Source: an uncultured Odoribacter sp. (GTDB taxonomy: Bacteria; Bacteroidota; Bacteroidia; Bacteroidales; Marinifilaceae). From it: a DNA stretch of 25,853 nucleotides. Numbering within the stretch: the first letter of the stretch is position 1; every line of letters begins with the position of its first letter. Both the position numbers and the translations under genes were made by a program. The notes beneath the pieces are model-generated. The model saw only the letters and a program-made list of their open reading frames with translations, was not told the origin of the DNA and made no database searches. The DNA lies in contig CAJJNP010000028.1 in assembly GCA_905193145.1 (NCBI GenBank), positions 1-25,853 on the forward strand. Reading direction: 5' to 3'. Below are positions 15,954-24,509 of this stretch, in pieces.

Positions 15954-16822
15954 AATTGGAAATACTCTAGAATCTGTTCTAGTATAGCATCTTTCAAAAT
16001 CACGTTTTTATCCTTATCCAACAGATAGAGCGTCGGGCTTGCTACTAGGTCGTATACCTCTTCTTTCGTGATTACCTGACCGGCATCATACCCACTAATC
16101 CATTCTTTGGGATACCAAGCAGCCCGCCACATCACCAAATCAGCATCCGGATACACAGACAGAATAGCCAGCCGTCCCCCGGCAATCCAATCATAAAATT
16201 GTCCAACCGATGCCAAGCCATCATGCACCCGCCGACACTCATCACAATCAGGAGCATTAAAAAAAAGAATAGTAAATTCCGCCTTCACCTGCGAGAGCCG
16301 TCCATTCCTACCGTCAGCCAGCGTATATGCAAAATCCTCAGCCTTTCTGCCGGGACGGTTTTTCCTTGCCAACCGCAACAACTGTGCCGGTCTCTCTTTC
16401 TCTTCCGACGTGAGAGCCTTAGATACCTGAATATACTCCAATACCGGAATATAAAGTTCGCTATTCCGCAAAGGCGAATTAGGATCATACAGATACTTCT
16501 CGTACAATGTCAGAAAATAGTCCAGCATCTCCCTGCCTCCTTTTTCTGCACTTGCCAACATCTGTTTCACAGCCTTATTCCTTTGCGGAGCATAAGGCAA
16601 TATCTCTATAAAATTTGCCAACGCCTGCTCTGTCAGTTCCGGCTGCCTCATCATTTCTGCATCCTCAAACCGGAAATACTGCCAATAATTCAATGCCAAA
16701 AAATCCGCTCTTGCAGCCGGATCGGTCAACACCATCGGCACTTCCGGCAACCGGAATTTCTCCTGCCCTTCGACAGCAGATACCAACAGCATCCCGCACA
16801 ACAGTATCAAGACATATTTCAT
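15947..16822 (-). CDS. secreted thioredoxin-like protein with DUF5106-type N-terminal region
   Basis: A 291-residue exported protein. The signal peptide MKYVLILLCGMLLVSAVEGQ is followed by a helical region (about residues 25-160; DPAARADFLALNYWQYFRFED is typical of DUF5106 proteins of Bacteroidales). The thioredoxin-fold domain (about 160-291) has ILFFNAPDCDECRRVH with redox pair Cys193/Cys196 and the cis-proline segment VASPTLYLLDK (Pro263). This is the arrangement of periplasmic thiol-disulfide or TlpA-like proteins, although CDEC is not the usual active-site dipeptide. It starts 12 bp after the 984-aa pilus gene, so it is probably the last gene of the pilus operon. It may assist folding of Cys-containing tip proteins (inference). 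Confidence 0.82.
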   Translation of the reverse strand: MKYVLILLCGMLLVSAVEGQEKFRLPEVPMVLTDPAARADFLALNYWQYFRFEDAEMMRQPELTEQALANFIEILPYAPQRNKAVKQMLASAEKGGREMLDYFLTLYEKYLYDPNSPLRNSELYIPVLEYIQVSKALTSEEKERPAQLLRLARKNRPGRKAEDFAYTLADGRNGRLSQVKAEFTILFFNAPDCDECRRVHDGLASVGQFYDWIAGGRLAILSVYPDADLVMWRAAWYPKEWISGYDAGQVITKEEVYDLVASPTLYLLDKDKNVILKDAILEQILEYFQLN

Positions 16823-16834
16823 AATCCTACAATT

Positions 16835-19789
16835 TTACTCCACGGCAGGTACCAATACCAAATCAGGATTACCCATCAAGATCGCCAGACTCAGCACGGA
16901 ACAATGATATACCTTGCCCTCATGGGTATAATGTAACTCTATCTCATCCGCATCCCAGTTGAATCGATATTCTTTACGCAAACGCAATTCATATTTCCCA
17001 TCAGCAGTAATCGTCATTGAACCGATACGGCTGCCATCCAGTTTACGCTCAAAAGACACGAAAGACCTTACCGGTATCGGTTGATTTACACCATTCTCCT
17101 CATATTGGATTGTGCCGGAAATTACCTGATTGACAATCCGGAAAGTCTTGTCAAAAAATACCACCATCTCTTTATCCGATGAAATCACCACATCACCTCC
17201 ACTCACGGCAGTAGCGGTCTTAAAAGGTAATGTCTTATGCTCTCCACTCTGATTTACACCGGAGGTCGCATCCTTATGCACCACCTCATCTGTTCCATAA
17301 CTCCGTTCTTTCTCACGATCGGCATCCACCATATAGATAAATCGTCCTTCCACATCCGGGTCTTTTTTCAGTTTACCGTCTGTCAGCTTACACTCTGCCA
17401 GTCTCTCCTCGTCAATCTCCAACATTGGTGCATCAATATAGATTTCAAAACTATTGCCGAATGGATCCACGGATTTCTTGTCAGTCCCCTGAAAACTGGT
17501 CACGTCAAATTCAATATCCACCCGCTGATTCGGACCGTATTCCATTTTCACCTCATCAACAGACTCCGCTGTTGTTCCTGAAGCATCGGTTCCCGAATCA
17601 TTGATGCGTGCAGCAAACCGAAATGGATTGTAGTTTGCCAACTCAAAGGTCATGGAGCGATACGTATTCCCCTGATAATTATCGCTATTGCCTGGCTGGT
17701 TCGATGCAATACGGACAACCTCCTCGCTGTGCGGTCTGTTTGTCTGCAGATAGATTTTATACTCGCTTTTACCGGGCTCATCAGGCTTGAACTGATACAC
17801 CCGTCCGCCAGAGTCCCATAAATCTTCCCTTACAAGCTCAAAAGTACACTCTTTTTGTATTCCCAAAGAATTCACTTCTTCATCCGTATAATGGTCCAGA
17901 TTTTGCGAATAAAGCAAAAATTTATCGTACATTCCTGCCATAAAAGGCTTGTCTTGCTCCTTTAATTCTATGGTAAATTCCACCCGGGCATTCTTTTTCT
18001 GCGGCACCAGACGGTAATAAACCATTTCATCCTCAGCCAGACCGACCTGCCCTCCGCTATAGGATTCCAAACCTGCTACAGAAATGGCACGATTAACTGC
18101 CGTAAAAGTAAAAGTCTTCTCCAGCGACTCAAAGAAAGGAGCTTCGATTTTCACGACATCATGAGCATCTTCCGACTGATTAAGACTGGTCTTGAAATAG
18201 ATACGCTGCACTCCCGGAGCCTCTACCCGATGTTTGTATTTGTATCCCCATTCATTAGGCTCCCCGAAATCGGGGTCTGTATCCGTAATTACAGGCAGAT
18301 CCATTCCCGATGCCGACCGCACATCCAGTTCACCCACTCCAATCAGTACATCCATCGGAAACAGTTCCTCCGGACAGCTTTCCGGTACCGTAAACATCAG
18401 GGTCACATGCTGTCCCGCCTGTCCCATCACCTCGGTCGACACCCACGTCGGTTCAAATCTTTGGGTCTTTACCATCACCACCTTTATCTTCCGTTGCAAA
18501 CGACCTTTCTTCACCAGCAGGGTACCTTCGCGTTTTTCAGCTTCACCCATGGGAAGGAGCTGAATCACGATACTGCTGTTACCCTCGGTACTGAACAAAT
18601 TGCCGGGATTTTGTCCTGCCACGTTGTTGCCGTCCAACCAACTGACCTCCGGTTTGTCCTCCTCTGTCAAAGGATTTCCGTCCAGACGCTCCAGCTTATA
18701 ATACAAGGTATAGGCAGGGTCTGTGAAGTCTCCTCCAATCACCACTCCGGTCTTTTCTACAGACAGTCTGTATGTATTATCCTGCACCGAAGCCACCTCA
18801 TCGCTGACCGACACCCACACATTATTGGTTGCCGCAGCCTTCACTGCTTCCGCAAATGTATTCTGACCATAAGAAAGTTTCCCGACAATATTCAGTCGAT
18901 AGGAATAATTCCTCCGAATCATCAATTGGTCTCCGTTTTCATCCACCAGCATCACCCGGTAATACTTCTCCTCACCGGAACCCGGTTCATATCCCCGGAT
19001 AATCACACTTACAGGGTTTTCCTGCGAATTTTCGCACTCAAAGACATATTCCGACTCACTGGTCGACACATCCATGATATCGCTCAGCCGGGCATCATTG
19101 ACAGGCAGTGTGACATACGCTCTGTCTCCGGGCCAGTCAAACGACTTCTTTTCCGCATCATAAGGGGCTACCGTACCGAAGGCAGGAGTGTTATACGTCA
19201 CGAAACCCGTTACCTCCAGCCACCCATTACCGATAGGATTATTAATTGTCACCTCTGCCTGGTTGCGCACCAAAGTAATCGTTTTCCCCGACAACTCCTT
19301 GTCTATAGTTTGATCATTATTCGTAGAGGCGAATCTTCCCCAATAGATCATCTTGCCGGACGAACCCTCCAACGTTGCCATGGCTGCGGCTTCCGGTTTA
19401 TTCCTGAAATTATCTTCCGGAAAATTGGACATATTCTGGTTCGCCACAAAATGAATGATACGGGTATTGTGGGGAACAGCGGCTTTCAGTTTGCCACTGA
19501 CAGAAAAGTCACCGGGCTCCTTTTCCAAATCCGCTTTTGCAGTCGAAATGAACAGTCCGTAAGCATCGAAACAGAAAAGCGTCATATTCTGGATGCCGCC
19601 TCCGTCCGGGTCTACGCTACGGGTCTGCACTTCTGTCATTCCGGGGATTTCCACACCGAAACGGATTGCAACATACCCTTCTGGCACTGTCTCTTCCCTC
19701 TCCATATCCACCTGCTCGTTCTGACAAGCCGACAACACCGGCAACAACATCAAAACGACCATTACTGTTTGCAACACTTGTTTTATCAT
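16835..19789 (-). CDS. large fimbrial accessory/tip lipoprotein (984 aa)
   Basis: The lipoprotein signal MIKQVLQTVMVVLMLLPVLS-AC has acceptor Cys22. The N-terminal part (about residues 36-330) is fimbrillin-like: YVAIRFGVEIPG, then QTRSVDPDGGGI with Arg57, and NMTLFCFDAYGLF, resembling the start of DUF4906-type pilus proteins of Bacteroidales. A long C-terminal region (about 330-984) consists of several beta-sandwich-like stretches with no motif I can name. It is the largest of the three accessory proteins and lies next to last in the operon, 11 bp after the 742-aa gene. By position it corresponds to the FimC-FimD-FimE tip group of Porphyromonas gingivalis, but I cannot claim one-to-one orthology. 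It is expected on the cell surface, joined to the pilus tip. Confidence 0.75.
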   Translation of the reverse strand: MIKQVLQTVMVVLMLLPVLSACQNEQVDMEREETVPEGYVAIRFGVEIPGMTEVQTRSVDPDGGGIQNMTLFCFDAYGLFISTAKADLEKEPGDFSVSGKLKAAVPHNTRIIHFVANQNMSNFPEDNFRNKPEAAAMATLEGSSGKMIYWGRFASTNNDQTIDKELSGKTITLVRNQAEVTINNPIGNGWLEVTGFVTYNTPAFGTVAPYDAEKKSFDWPGDRAYVTLPVNDARLSDIMDVSTSESEYVFECENSQENPVSVIIRGYEPGSGEEKYYRVMLVDENGDQLMIRRNYSYRLNIVGKLSYGQNTFAEAVKAAATNNVWVSVSDEVASVQDNTYRLSVEKTGVVIGGDFTDPAYTLYYKLERLDGNPLTEEDKPEVSWLDGNNVAGQNPGNLFSTEGNSSIVIQLLPMGEAEKREGTLLVKKGRLQRKIKVVMVKTQRFEPTWVSTEVMGQAGQHVTLMFTVPESCPEELFPMDVLIGVGELDVRSASGMDLPVITDTDPDFGEPNEWGYKYKHRVEAPGVQRIYFKTSLNQSEDAHDVVKIEAPFFESLEKTFTFTAVNRAISVAGLESYSGGQVGLAEDEMVYYRLVPQKKNARVEFTIELKEQDKPFMAGMYDKFLLYSQNLDHYTDEEVNSLGIQKECTFELVREDLWDSGGRVYQFKPDEPGKSEYKIYLQTNRPHSEEVVRIASNQPGNSDNYQGNTYRSMTFELANYNPFRFAARINDSGTDASGTTAESVDEVKMEYGPNQRVDIEFDVTSFQGTDKKSVDPFGNSFEIYIDAPMLEIDEERLAECKLTDGKLKKDPDVEGRFIYMVDADREKERSYGTDEVVHKDATSGVNQSGEHKTLPFKTATAVSGGDVVISSDKEMVVFFDKTFRIVNQVISGTIQYEENGVNQPIPVRSFVSFERKLDGSRIGSMTITADGKYELRLRKEYRFNWDADEIELHYTHEGKVYHCSVLSLAILMGNPDLVLVPAVE

Positions 19790-19800
19790 AACTGTCTCTA

Positions 19801-22029
19801 TTAGTTCCTTTGTTTATTGACTTTGGCCTTCCCTGACACATAGGCATCCCGGATGCAACGTACGGAAGTCCCGCTCGTGTTATTTTTGGAATTTAATACC
19901 GGTCCGCTGGCAGACATATAATATTGCGCATTCAGCAGATAATCGATGGCATCTGCCTGTTGGCTTGAAGTTCCCTGAAATTTTATGATAATATTTATTT
20001 CAGCTTCGGTAGGCAGGCGCCAGTCGTCCAATACGATTTTTTCTCCGGTTTTCGGGTCCTTATACACCTCCACATATTGCTTGCAGTGCTCTCTGAACAC
20101 CTGTAATTTTTTATCATCTGTATTAACATATGACAGATTACCCGCATCTGTATTCAAGAATCCCAAACGGGAAGCAATCATAAACGAAGGCGACACCAAT
20201 TTGGCATTGTCGGCTCCGGCATCCGTAAAACCCTCGCTGTTCATACGGGGTCTTCCCACAGTATATTCATCCGAAGATGAGGTCAACTGAATATGGTACA
20301 TTCTGGCATTACCATCGCTTTGAGCACTTTTCTCCTGCAGTCGTCCACTCCTATTATAGTAATAATAAGAAATATCCGACATTCCGCTTGCTTTGGGTTC
20401 ATCCGCCACCTTCGAACGCCAGAATCCGTCTGAAGCAGTATTGTACTCATATCGACCTGCCCATACATATTCTGGTTTCAACCAAGAACCGATGTTCTCA
20501 ATCTCCAAGCTCACCCCTGCGATCCGATCCCCTTTGTATTCATACGTCGTCGGTTGGCTGTCATTTGTTTTAAAGTCATCCCGGTACGAATACCAGCTTT
20601 GGATGTTGGTGATATATTCCAACGGATATTGCGCCACAATCACTTCGTGCGAAAGATTGTCTGTCCTGTTCCACACCGTCAGCTTGATATAGCGGATGGT
20701 ATTGTTTGTCGGGACCGGACTGTGCAGTTTGATATTTCCGGTCAAATCGCCTGTCGGCACTGCTTTCACGCCGTGATTCCGGACGGTCTGCCGCTGTCCG
20801 AACTTGTCTATATAATACACTTCGTCCACATCCACGGTAACGTCTGCCGACGAAGCGAAATGAAGAGTTGTATTGTCATCCGCAATATTAATCATCTCCA
20901 CAGAGTCCGTATTGACGGTCAGATATTTCGGACGGTCGGTCTCTCCGCCTACATTTATCACTTTCTCGGTCCAGGGACGTACATCATAAGAGATATTATC
21001 CAACGTCAACGGTTTGTTCATATTGGCTGCCCCCGGAGCATTCACTGTCACCGTCACGCCATAATAGGTGTTCCTGTCCAGACGTTTGGCTTCACTCAAT
21101 GGAATTTTATAGTACGAATTCGGATATTCTTTGCTTTCATCGTTTTTCTCCCTCAAAGGGATATTCACCACCAGGCAAGTCTCCCTGTCCAACGGTTTGT
21201 CCTCCCAAAAATTACTATAGGAATAGGCAGTAACCGTTATCGTATTGTCTGTCGCCCAATTGAAATAGCTGCCGGCTGTCAGGTCCGGGGTTCTTAATTC
21301 TGCATCCGTGACCTCCACCTCTCCAAGCAACGGCGTAATATAAGCCATGTTCATCAAGTAGTAACCTTCAGTCCCCAATTTCCGGTCAAATTCCACCTTC
21401 TCCCCCTGCCTTATCGTGACTACGATTTTTGCGGCAGCCCTCCGCAACACGACGTTCAGCTCCGTATTGTTGGCTTCCACACCGTCAGTCAAGGGGATTG
21501 CCATCGGCGACTGCGGCTCGGCTTCTCCCTTCACATAGGCACACCCGTCCATCAGAAAACAGTCGGGGGCTTCCTGTATATCCGGAGCACCGGTCATGTG
21601 GATGCGCGGATCCTCCTGCTTCAAGGTTTTTATCTCCGCCAACGTCTTATCTTTAAAAACACCGGCATCCAGCGTACTGTTTGCCAGCAGATACACAAAA
21701 TACTTCTTGTCCTTTGAAAAATCGCTCCGTTTGACAGCCAGAGTTATTTTCCCGTCACCGTCACCGTTCACTGCCACCCGTTCGTTGTGTACATACTTAC
21801 CACCTGTTTCCTCAAAAAACAACACATCCAGATGCCGTATACGGGTTTCCACTTCATTATCTTGCACGGTGGAGGCACGGCTCACCGTTTCCTTTCCGGA
21901 AGTGATGTTCAATATCACCTTGTCCGTTGCGTTGCCATCCTCTATTTTCGGAATGGCTTCCTCCCGACTGCAAGCCACCCACAACAGTGCTGCCACAGCG
22001 TAAATTATGCCGAATACAATCCGTTTCAT
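19801..22029 (-). CDS. fimbrial tip lipoprotein with FISUMP-like C-terminal domain (742 aa)
   Basis: The lipoprotein signal ends at Cys20 (LLWVAC). The fimbrillin/Mfa-like core (about residues 36-355) begins KVILNITSGKETVSRAS with Arg51 at the presumed maturation site, contains NNTELNVVLRRAAAKIVVTI, and ends at ISYDVRPW (346-353). A C-terminal extension of nearly 390 residues follows. Its last part carries HCKQY (Cys649), DDWRLPTEAEI (668-678), YYMSASGP and SVRCIRD (Cys725), a pattern seen in FISUMP/DUF1566-type C-lectin-like domains. Such a domain at a pilus tip suggests ligand binding or adhesion (inference; the ligand is unknown). It lies 8 bp after the 503-aa gene and 11 bp before the 984-aa gene in one operon. 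Confidence 0.8.
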   Translation of the reverse strand: MKRIVFGIIYAVAALLWVACSREEAIPKIEDGNATDKVILNITSGKETVSRASTVQDNEVETRIRHLDVLFFEETGGKYVHNERVAVNGDGDGKITLAVKRSDFSKDKKYFVYLLANSTLDAGVFKDKTLAEIKTLKQEDPRIHMTGAPDIQEAPDCFLMDGCAYVKGEAEPQSPMAIPLTDGVEANNTELNVVLRRAAAKIVVTIRQGEKVEFDRKLGTEGYYLMNMAYITPLLGEVEVTDAELRTPDLTAGSYFNWATDNTITVTAYSYSNFWEDKPLDRETCLVVNIPLREKNDESKEYPNSYYKIPLSEAKRLDRNTYYGVTVTVNAPGAANMNKPLTLDNISYDVRPWTEKVINVGGETDRPKYLTVNTDSVEMINIADDNTTLHFASSADVTVDVDEVYYIDKFGQRQTVRNHGVKAVPTGDLTGNIKLHSPVPTNNTIRYIKLTVWNRTDNLSHEVIVAQYPLEYITNIQSWYSYRDDFKTNDSQPTTYEYKGDRIAGVSLEIENIGSWLKPEYVWAGRYEYNTASDGFWRSKVADEPKASGMSDISYYYYNRSGRLQEKSAQSDGNARMYHIQLTSSSDEYTVGRPRMNSEGFTDAGADNAKLVSPSFMIASRLGFLNTDAGNLSYVNTDDKKLQVFREHCKQYVEVYKDPKTGEKIVLDDWRLPTEAEINIIIKFQGTSSQQADAIDYLLNAQYYMSASGPVLNSKNNTSGTSVRCIRDAYVSGKAKVNKQRN

Positions 22030-22037
22030 ACTGTCAA

Positions 22038-23549
22038 CTATTTACTTTCTACCTGTTCTATCAAAATCCTGTCCGTTTTATCTCCGCTGTTCGGCCATCC
22101 GGTATTGCCGCCCGAACCGCCGTTTATCAACAAATACTGCGCTTCCTGCGCATAAACAGGCGTAAAGGTGATTCCCAGATTAACCGTCTTGCCCACATTT
22201 TCCGGCTTCAATGCCACCACTTTAATCGTATACCAATCCGGAGCCGCTATCCACTCCTCCGGATCGGTCAGCCGCCTACTCGTGTTGTCGTATACCCTTA
22301 CTTCAAAATCGGTTTCCGGAGCATCCAATACCGGTGTCCATTTCTGCCCTGCAGGAGCCGACATCTGAAACATTGCCACAAAAGCCCCCGCTTCCGGATT
22401 GTCGGCAGAATACCACACCTGCGGGTCGGTACGCTCCCCGAAATCCTGTGTTTCCAGCGGATTGGAAGATGTGGGATATTCAAATGTCAGTCCTCCCTCC
22501 CAATTGTCTGCCCTCGTCCAGTCGGCTACCGTATACTCCACGGTTATGCCGCCGCTGTTGCGCATCCTGCAACAAACCGCATAATATTTATTCCGGTCTA
22601 TCGACGGCAAATACACCGTCCCGGTCTTGTCCACCCCGCCAATCCGGTAGCTTATCTCCAATACGTTCCCCTCTCCGCTCCCCTCCACATCCCAAGATGC
22701 GGAGCCGTATGCGTTTTCAAACAGATAAAAAGGGGCTTGCAGCACATCGGTATAGTTAGCGGGGTCTTCCGGCTTTCCGTCCTGAAGGAATTCTTTACAT
22801 ACATTCCCATTCACCGACAACCCCATATCGCTACCCCTGGCAGGGATTTTTTCCAGCGTTCCCGGTTCTTGCGGAGCCAGATAATTGAGAGCCCTCAAAC
22901 CGGAACCTTTCAATGTCAGCCCCGTCACCGACAAGTCACCGGTCTCGCCTGCAGCCTTCGCTGCAAACACCCCCAACTTCGCCACCGAACGCTGCAATTC
23001 GAAATCCACCTTCTGGCTCAACAGCGTATGTCCTTCATGCCCCGACATATCCGCACCACTGCCCGCGGCATCCGTTGCCACATCCAACTCCACTCTTCTA
23101 TGAACGAACATCGGCAATCCTCTCTCTTGGTCCAGACTGGTGAAAGAAAACCGCTTCAACTCTCCTTCTGTCGTCTCATCATTCAGTATTTCACTGCTTC
23201 CGGGAGTCACCATCGCCCCCTCGTTCGTCACCACATAGAAATCCACTGTCTGTTTCGTCAACGAAAACATCTTCAGGTCCATCAGAAAACGCTCCGGCGA
23301 AACCACCGGTTCAGCCGTATAATAATGTCCTGCCGGTTCGCCTCCGACAAAGGCATACACCCGCAACGTATTGATCGCCGCCTCTGCACCGGTAGGCGTT
23401 TCCTCACCGGCACGGGAGCCGACACTCATCAGCACACTGACATTCCGTTCGCCAAAGGATGGTCCGTCATCCTTATGGCAACCTGCCGGAAGAACGGCAC
23501 AACAGACAGCCACCCATACCGTCAACCACATATTCCGCATCTTTCGCAT
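22038..23549 (-). CDS. fimbrial accessory lipoprotein (503 aa)
   Basis: The lipoprotein signal ends in LPAGC (Cys24); starts at 23540 and 23531 are also possible. The fimbrillin-like core (about residues 36-344) begins NVSVLMSVGSRAG with Arg46, includes INTLRVYAFVGG and VDFELQRSVAKLGVFAAK, and ends with the strand VEYTVADW (337-344). Then comes a 160-residue extension of uncertain fold (345-503) ending in a Gly-rich stretch. By order it is the first protein after the anchor, in the position of FimC in the P. gingivalis fim operon. Role: part of the tip or adaptor complex between shaft and tip (inference). It starts 12 bp after the anchor gene. Confidence 0.75.
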   Translation of the reverse strand: MRKMRNMWLTVWVAVCCAVLPAGCHKDDGPSFGERNVSVLMSVGSRAGEETPTGAEAAINTLRVYAFVGGEPAGHYYTAEPVVSPERFLMDLKMFSLTKQTVDFYVVTNEGAMVTPGSSEILNDETTEGELKRFSFTSLDQERGLPMFVHRRVELDVATDAAGSGADMSGHEGHTLLSQKVDFELQRSVAKLGVFAAKAAGETGDLSVTGLTLKGSGLRALNYLAPQEPGTLEKIPARGSDMGLSVNGNVCKEFLQDGKPEDPANYTDVLQAPFYLFENAYGSASWDVEGSGEGNVLEISYRIGGVDKTGTVYLPSIDRNKYYAVCCRMRNSGGITVEYTVADWTRADNWEGGLTFEYPTSSNPLETQDFGERTDPQVWYSADNPEAGAFVAMFQMSAPAGQKWTPVLDAPETDFEVRVYDNTSRRLTDPEEWIAAPDWYTIKVVALKPENVGKTVNLGITFTPVYAQEAQYLLINGGSGGNTGWPNSGDKTDRILIEQVESK

Positions 23550-23561
23550 AACTATTCAGAT

Positions 23562-24428
23562 TTAAAATTCCGGTTTAACATGTTCCACATACCAGTCGGG
23601 CAATGTAATCTCGACACCCACCGCCTTGAATTCGAACCGCAGCGGTATCAACACCTCCTGCTTCGAACAGTCCACCTCGGGGTGGGCTTTCAGAAAATCG
23701 GCAAGGTTCACCTCTGCCAGCACGCTGCCGTCCGGTGCACGCAGAATGATATCCACTCCCGCATGGTCCGAATGGCGCATTATATTTGTGCGGGACTGCA
23801 ACATCCCGTTCCTATATTCCGTATCCAAAATGTAATCCGTCGGCTCGCCGCCTGCACGGTTTTCAAAGTCTGTGTAAGGCAACACACCGCTCCACTCTAT
23901 CGTCGGGTAACGGCTTCCCTCCACAATTCCTGCCACTTCCACCACCACTTTATAATGTGAGCTGGCAAAATCCAGCGTCTTAGTCACATCCTCCCCTGTC
24001 ACCGTCAAAGTCAGGGATGAATAATACAGGGAATCATTTCCCCGTATGGTCCTGTTTTCAAAATATTCCTTGGCGGCATAGTGCATCTGCGCATAATCCG
24101 CACCGCTCAAATCATTGGTCCGGGAATTTCCCGTATTACCGAAACAGATCACCCGGTAGTCGCCCAACGGCAAATCCGGCAACACCACCCTTCTTTCCTT
24201 CAACTCCCGCTCCGACACCTCCAATGTAGTTGTCAGATTCTTGTTTTCATCAAAAACATACAGAACCGCATTCCGGATCTTCTCGTTGAAAATCTCCGAC
24301 GTTCCGTCCCCCTTATAGCTCATCAACAGGGTGATATCACTGAAACAACCGTCCAAATCCTCCTTTATACAACCACCCAGTCCTACCATCACCAACACCA
24401 TGAACAAGATTTTATTTACCGTTTTCAT
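23562..24428 (-). CDS. FimB/Mfa2-like pilus anchor lipoprotein
   Basis: A 288-residue lipoprotein with signal MKTVNKILFMVLVMVGLGGC (Cys20). The mature N-terminus has the family pattern ...C-F-S-D-I-T-L-L-M-S-Y, then NAVLYVFDENKNL and LPDLPLGDYRVICFGN, typical of FimB/Mfa2-family fimbrial subunits. These form the base of type V pili, stay lipid-anchored in the outer membrane and limit fibre length. The C-terminus DWYVEHVKPEF closely matches the end of the fimbrillin encoded upstream. The gene is the second of the pilus structural genes, 81 bp after the fimbrillin, with a hairpin in between that may lower its expression relative to the shaft protein. Confidence 0.85.
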   Translation of the reverse strand: MKTVNKILFMVLVMVGLGGCIKEDLDGCFSDITLLMSYKGDGTSEIFNEKIRNAVLYVFDENKNLTTTLEVSERELKERRVVLPDLPLGDYRVICFGNTGNSRTNDLSGADYAQMHYAAKEYFENRTIRGNDSLYYSSLTLTVTGEDVTKTLDFASSHYKVVVEVAGIVEGSRYPTIEWSGVLPYTDFENRAGGEPTDYILDTEYRNGMLQSRTNIMRHSDHAGVDIILRAPDGSVLAEVNLADFLKAHPEVDCSKQEVLIPLRFEFKAVGVEITLPDWYVEHVKPEF

Positions 24429-24469
24429 ATCCGTATGTTTTTCTACAACATCATTTGTTTTGAAGAATA

Positions 24470-24493
24470 GGTAGCCGGACCTCCCCGGCTACC
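24470..24493 (-). terminator. intergenic hairpin between fimbrillin and anchor, possible attenuator or mRNA stabiliser
   Basis: On the minus strand GGTAGCCGG pairs perfectly with CCGGCTACC around a 6-base loop, 16 bases after the fimbrillin stop. It is followed by TATTCTTC rather than a clean T-run, so read-through is likely. Such a stem after the major subunit gene would allow excess shaft protein over anchor and tips. Confidence 0.6.
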
Positions 24494-24509
24494 ATCGTAT
24501 TAAGTCCAA

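Noticed and set aside
20277..20692. Several plus-strand frames of about 100 codons within the 742-aa pilus gene
   Set aside because: All are antisense shadows with no start signal or family match.
21927..23960. Long open frame (677 codons) on the plus strand opposite the pilus genes, and a similar one at 18161-19804
   Set aside because: They span gene boundaries of the minus-strand lipoproteins, have no recognisable domain or export signal, and are rich in His/Arg/Cys/Pro as expected for antisense reading of GC-rich coding sequence.
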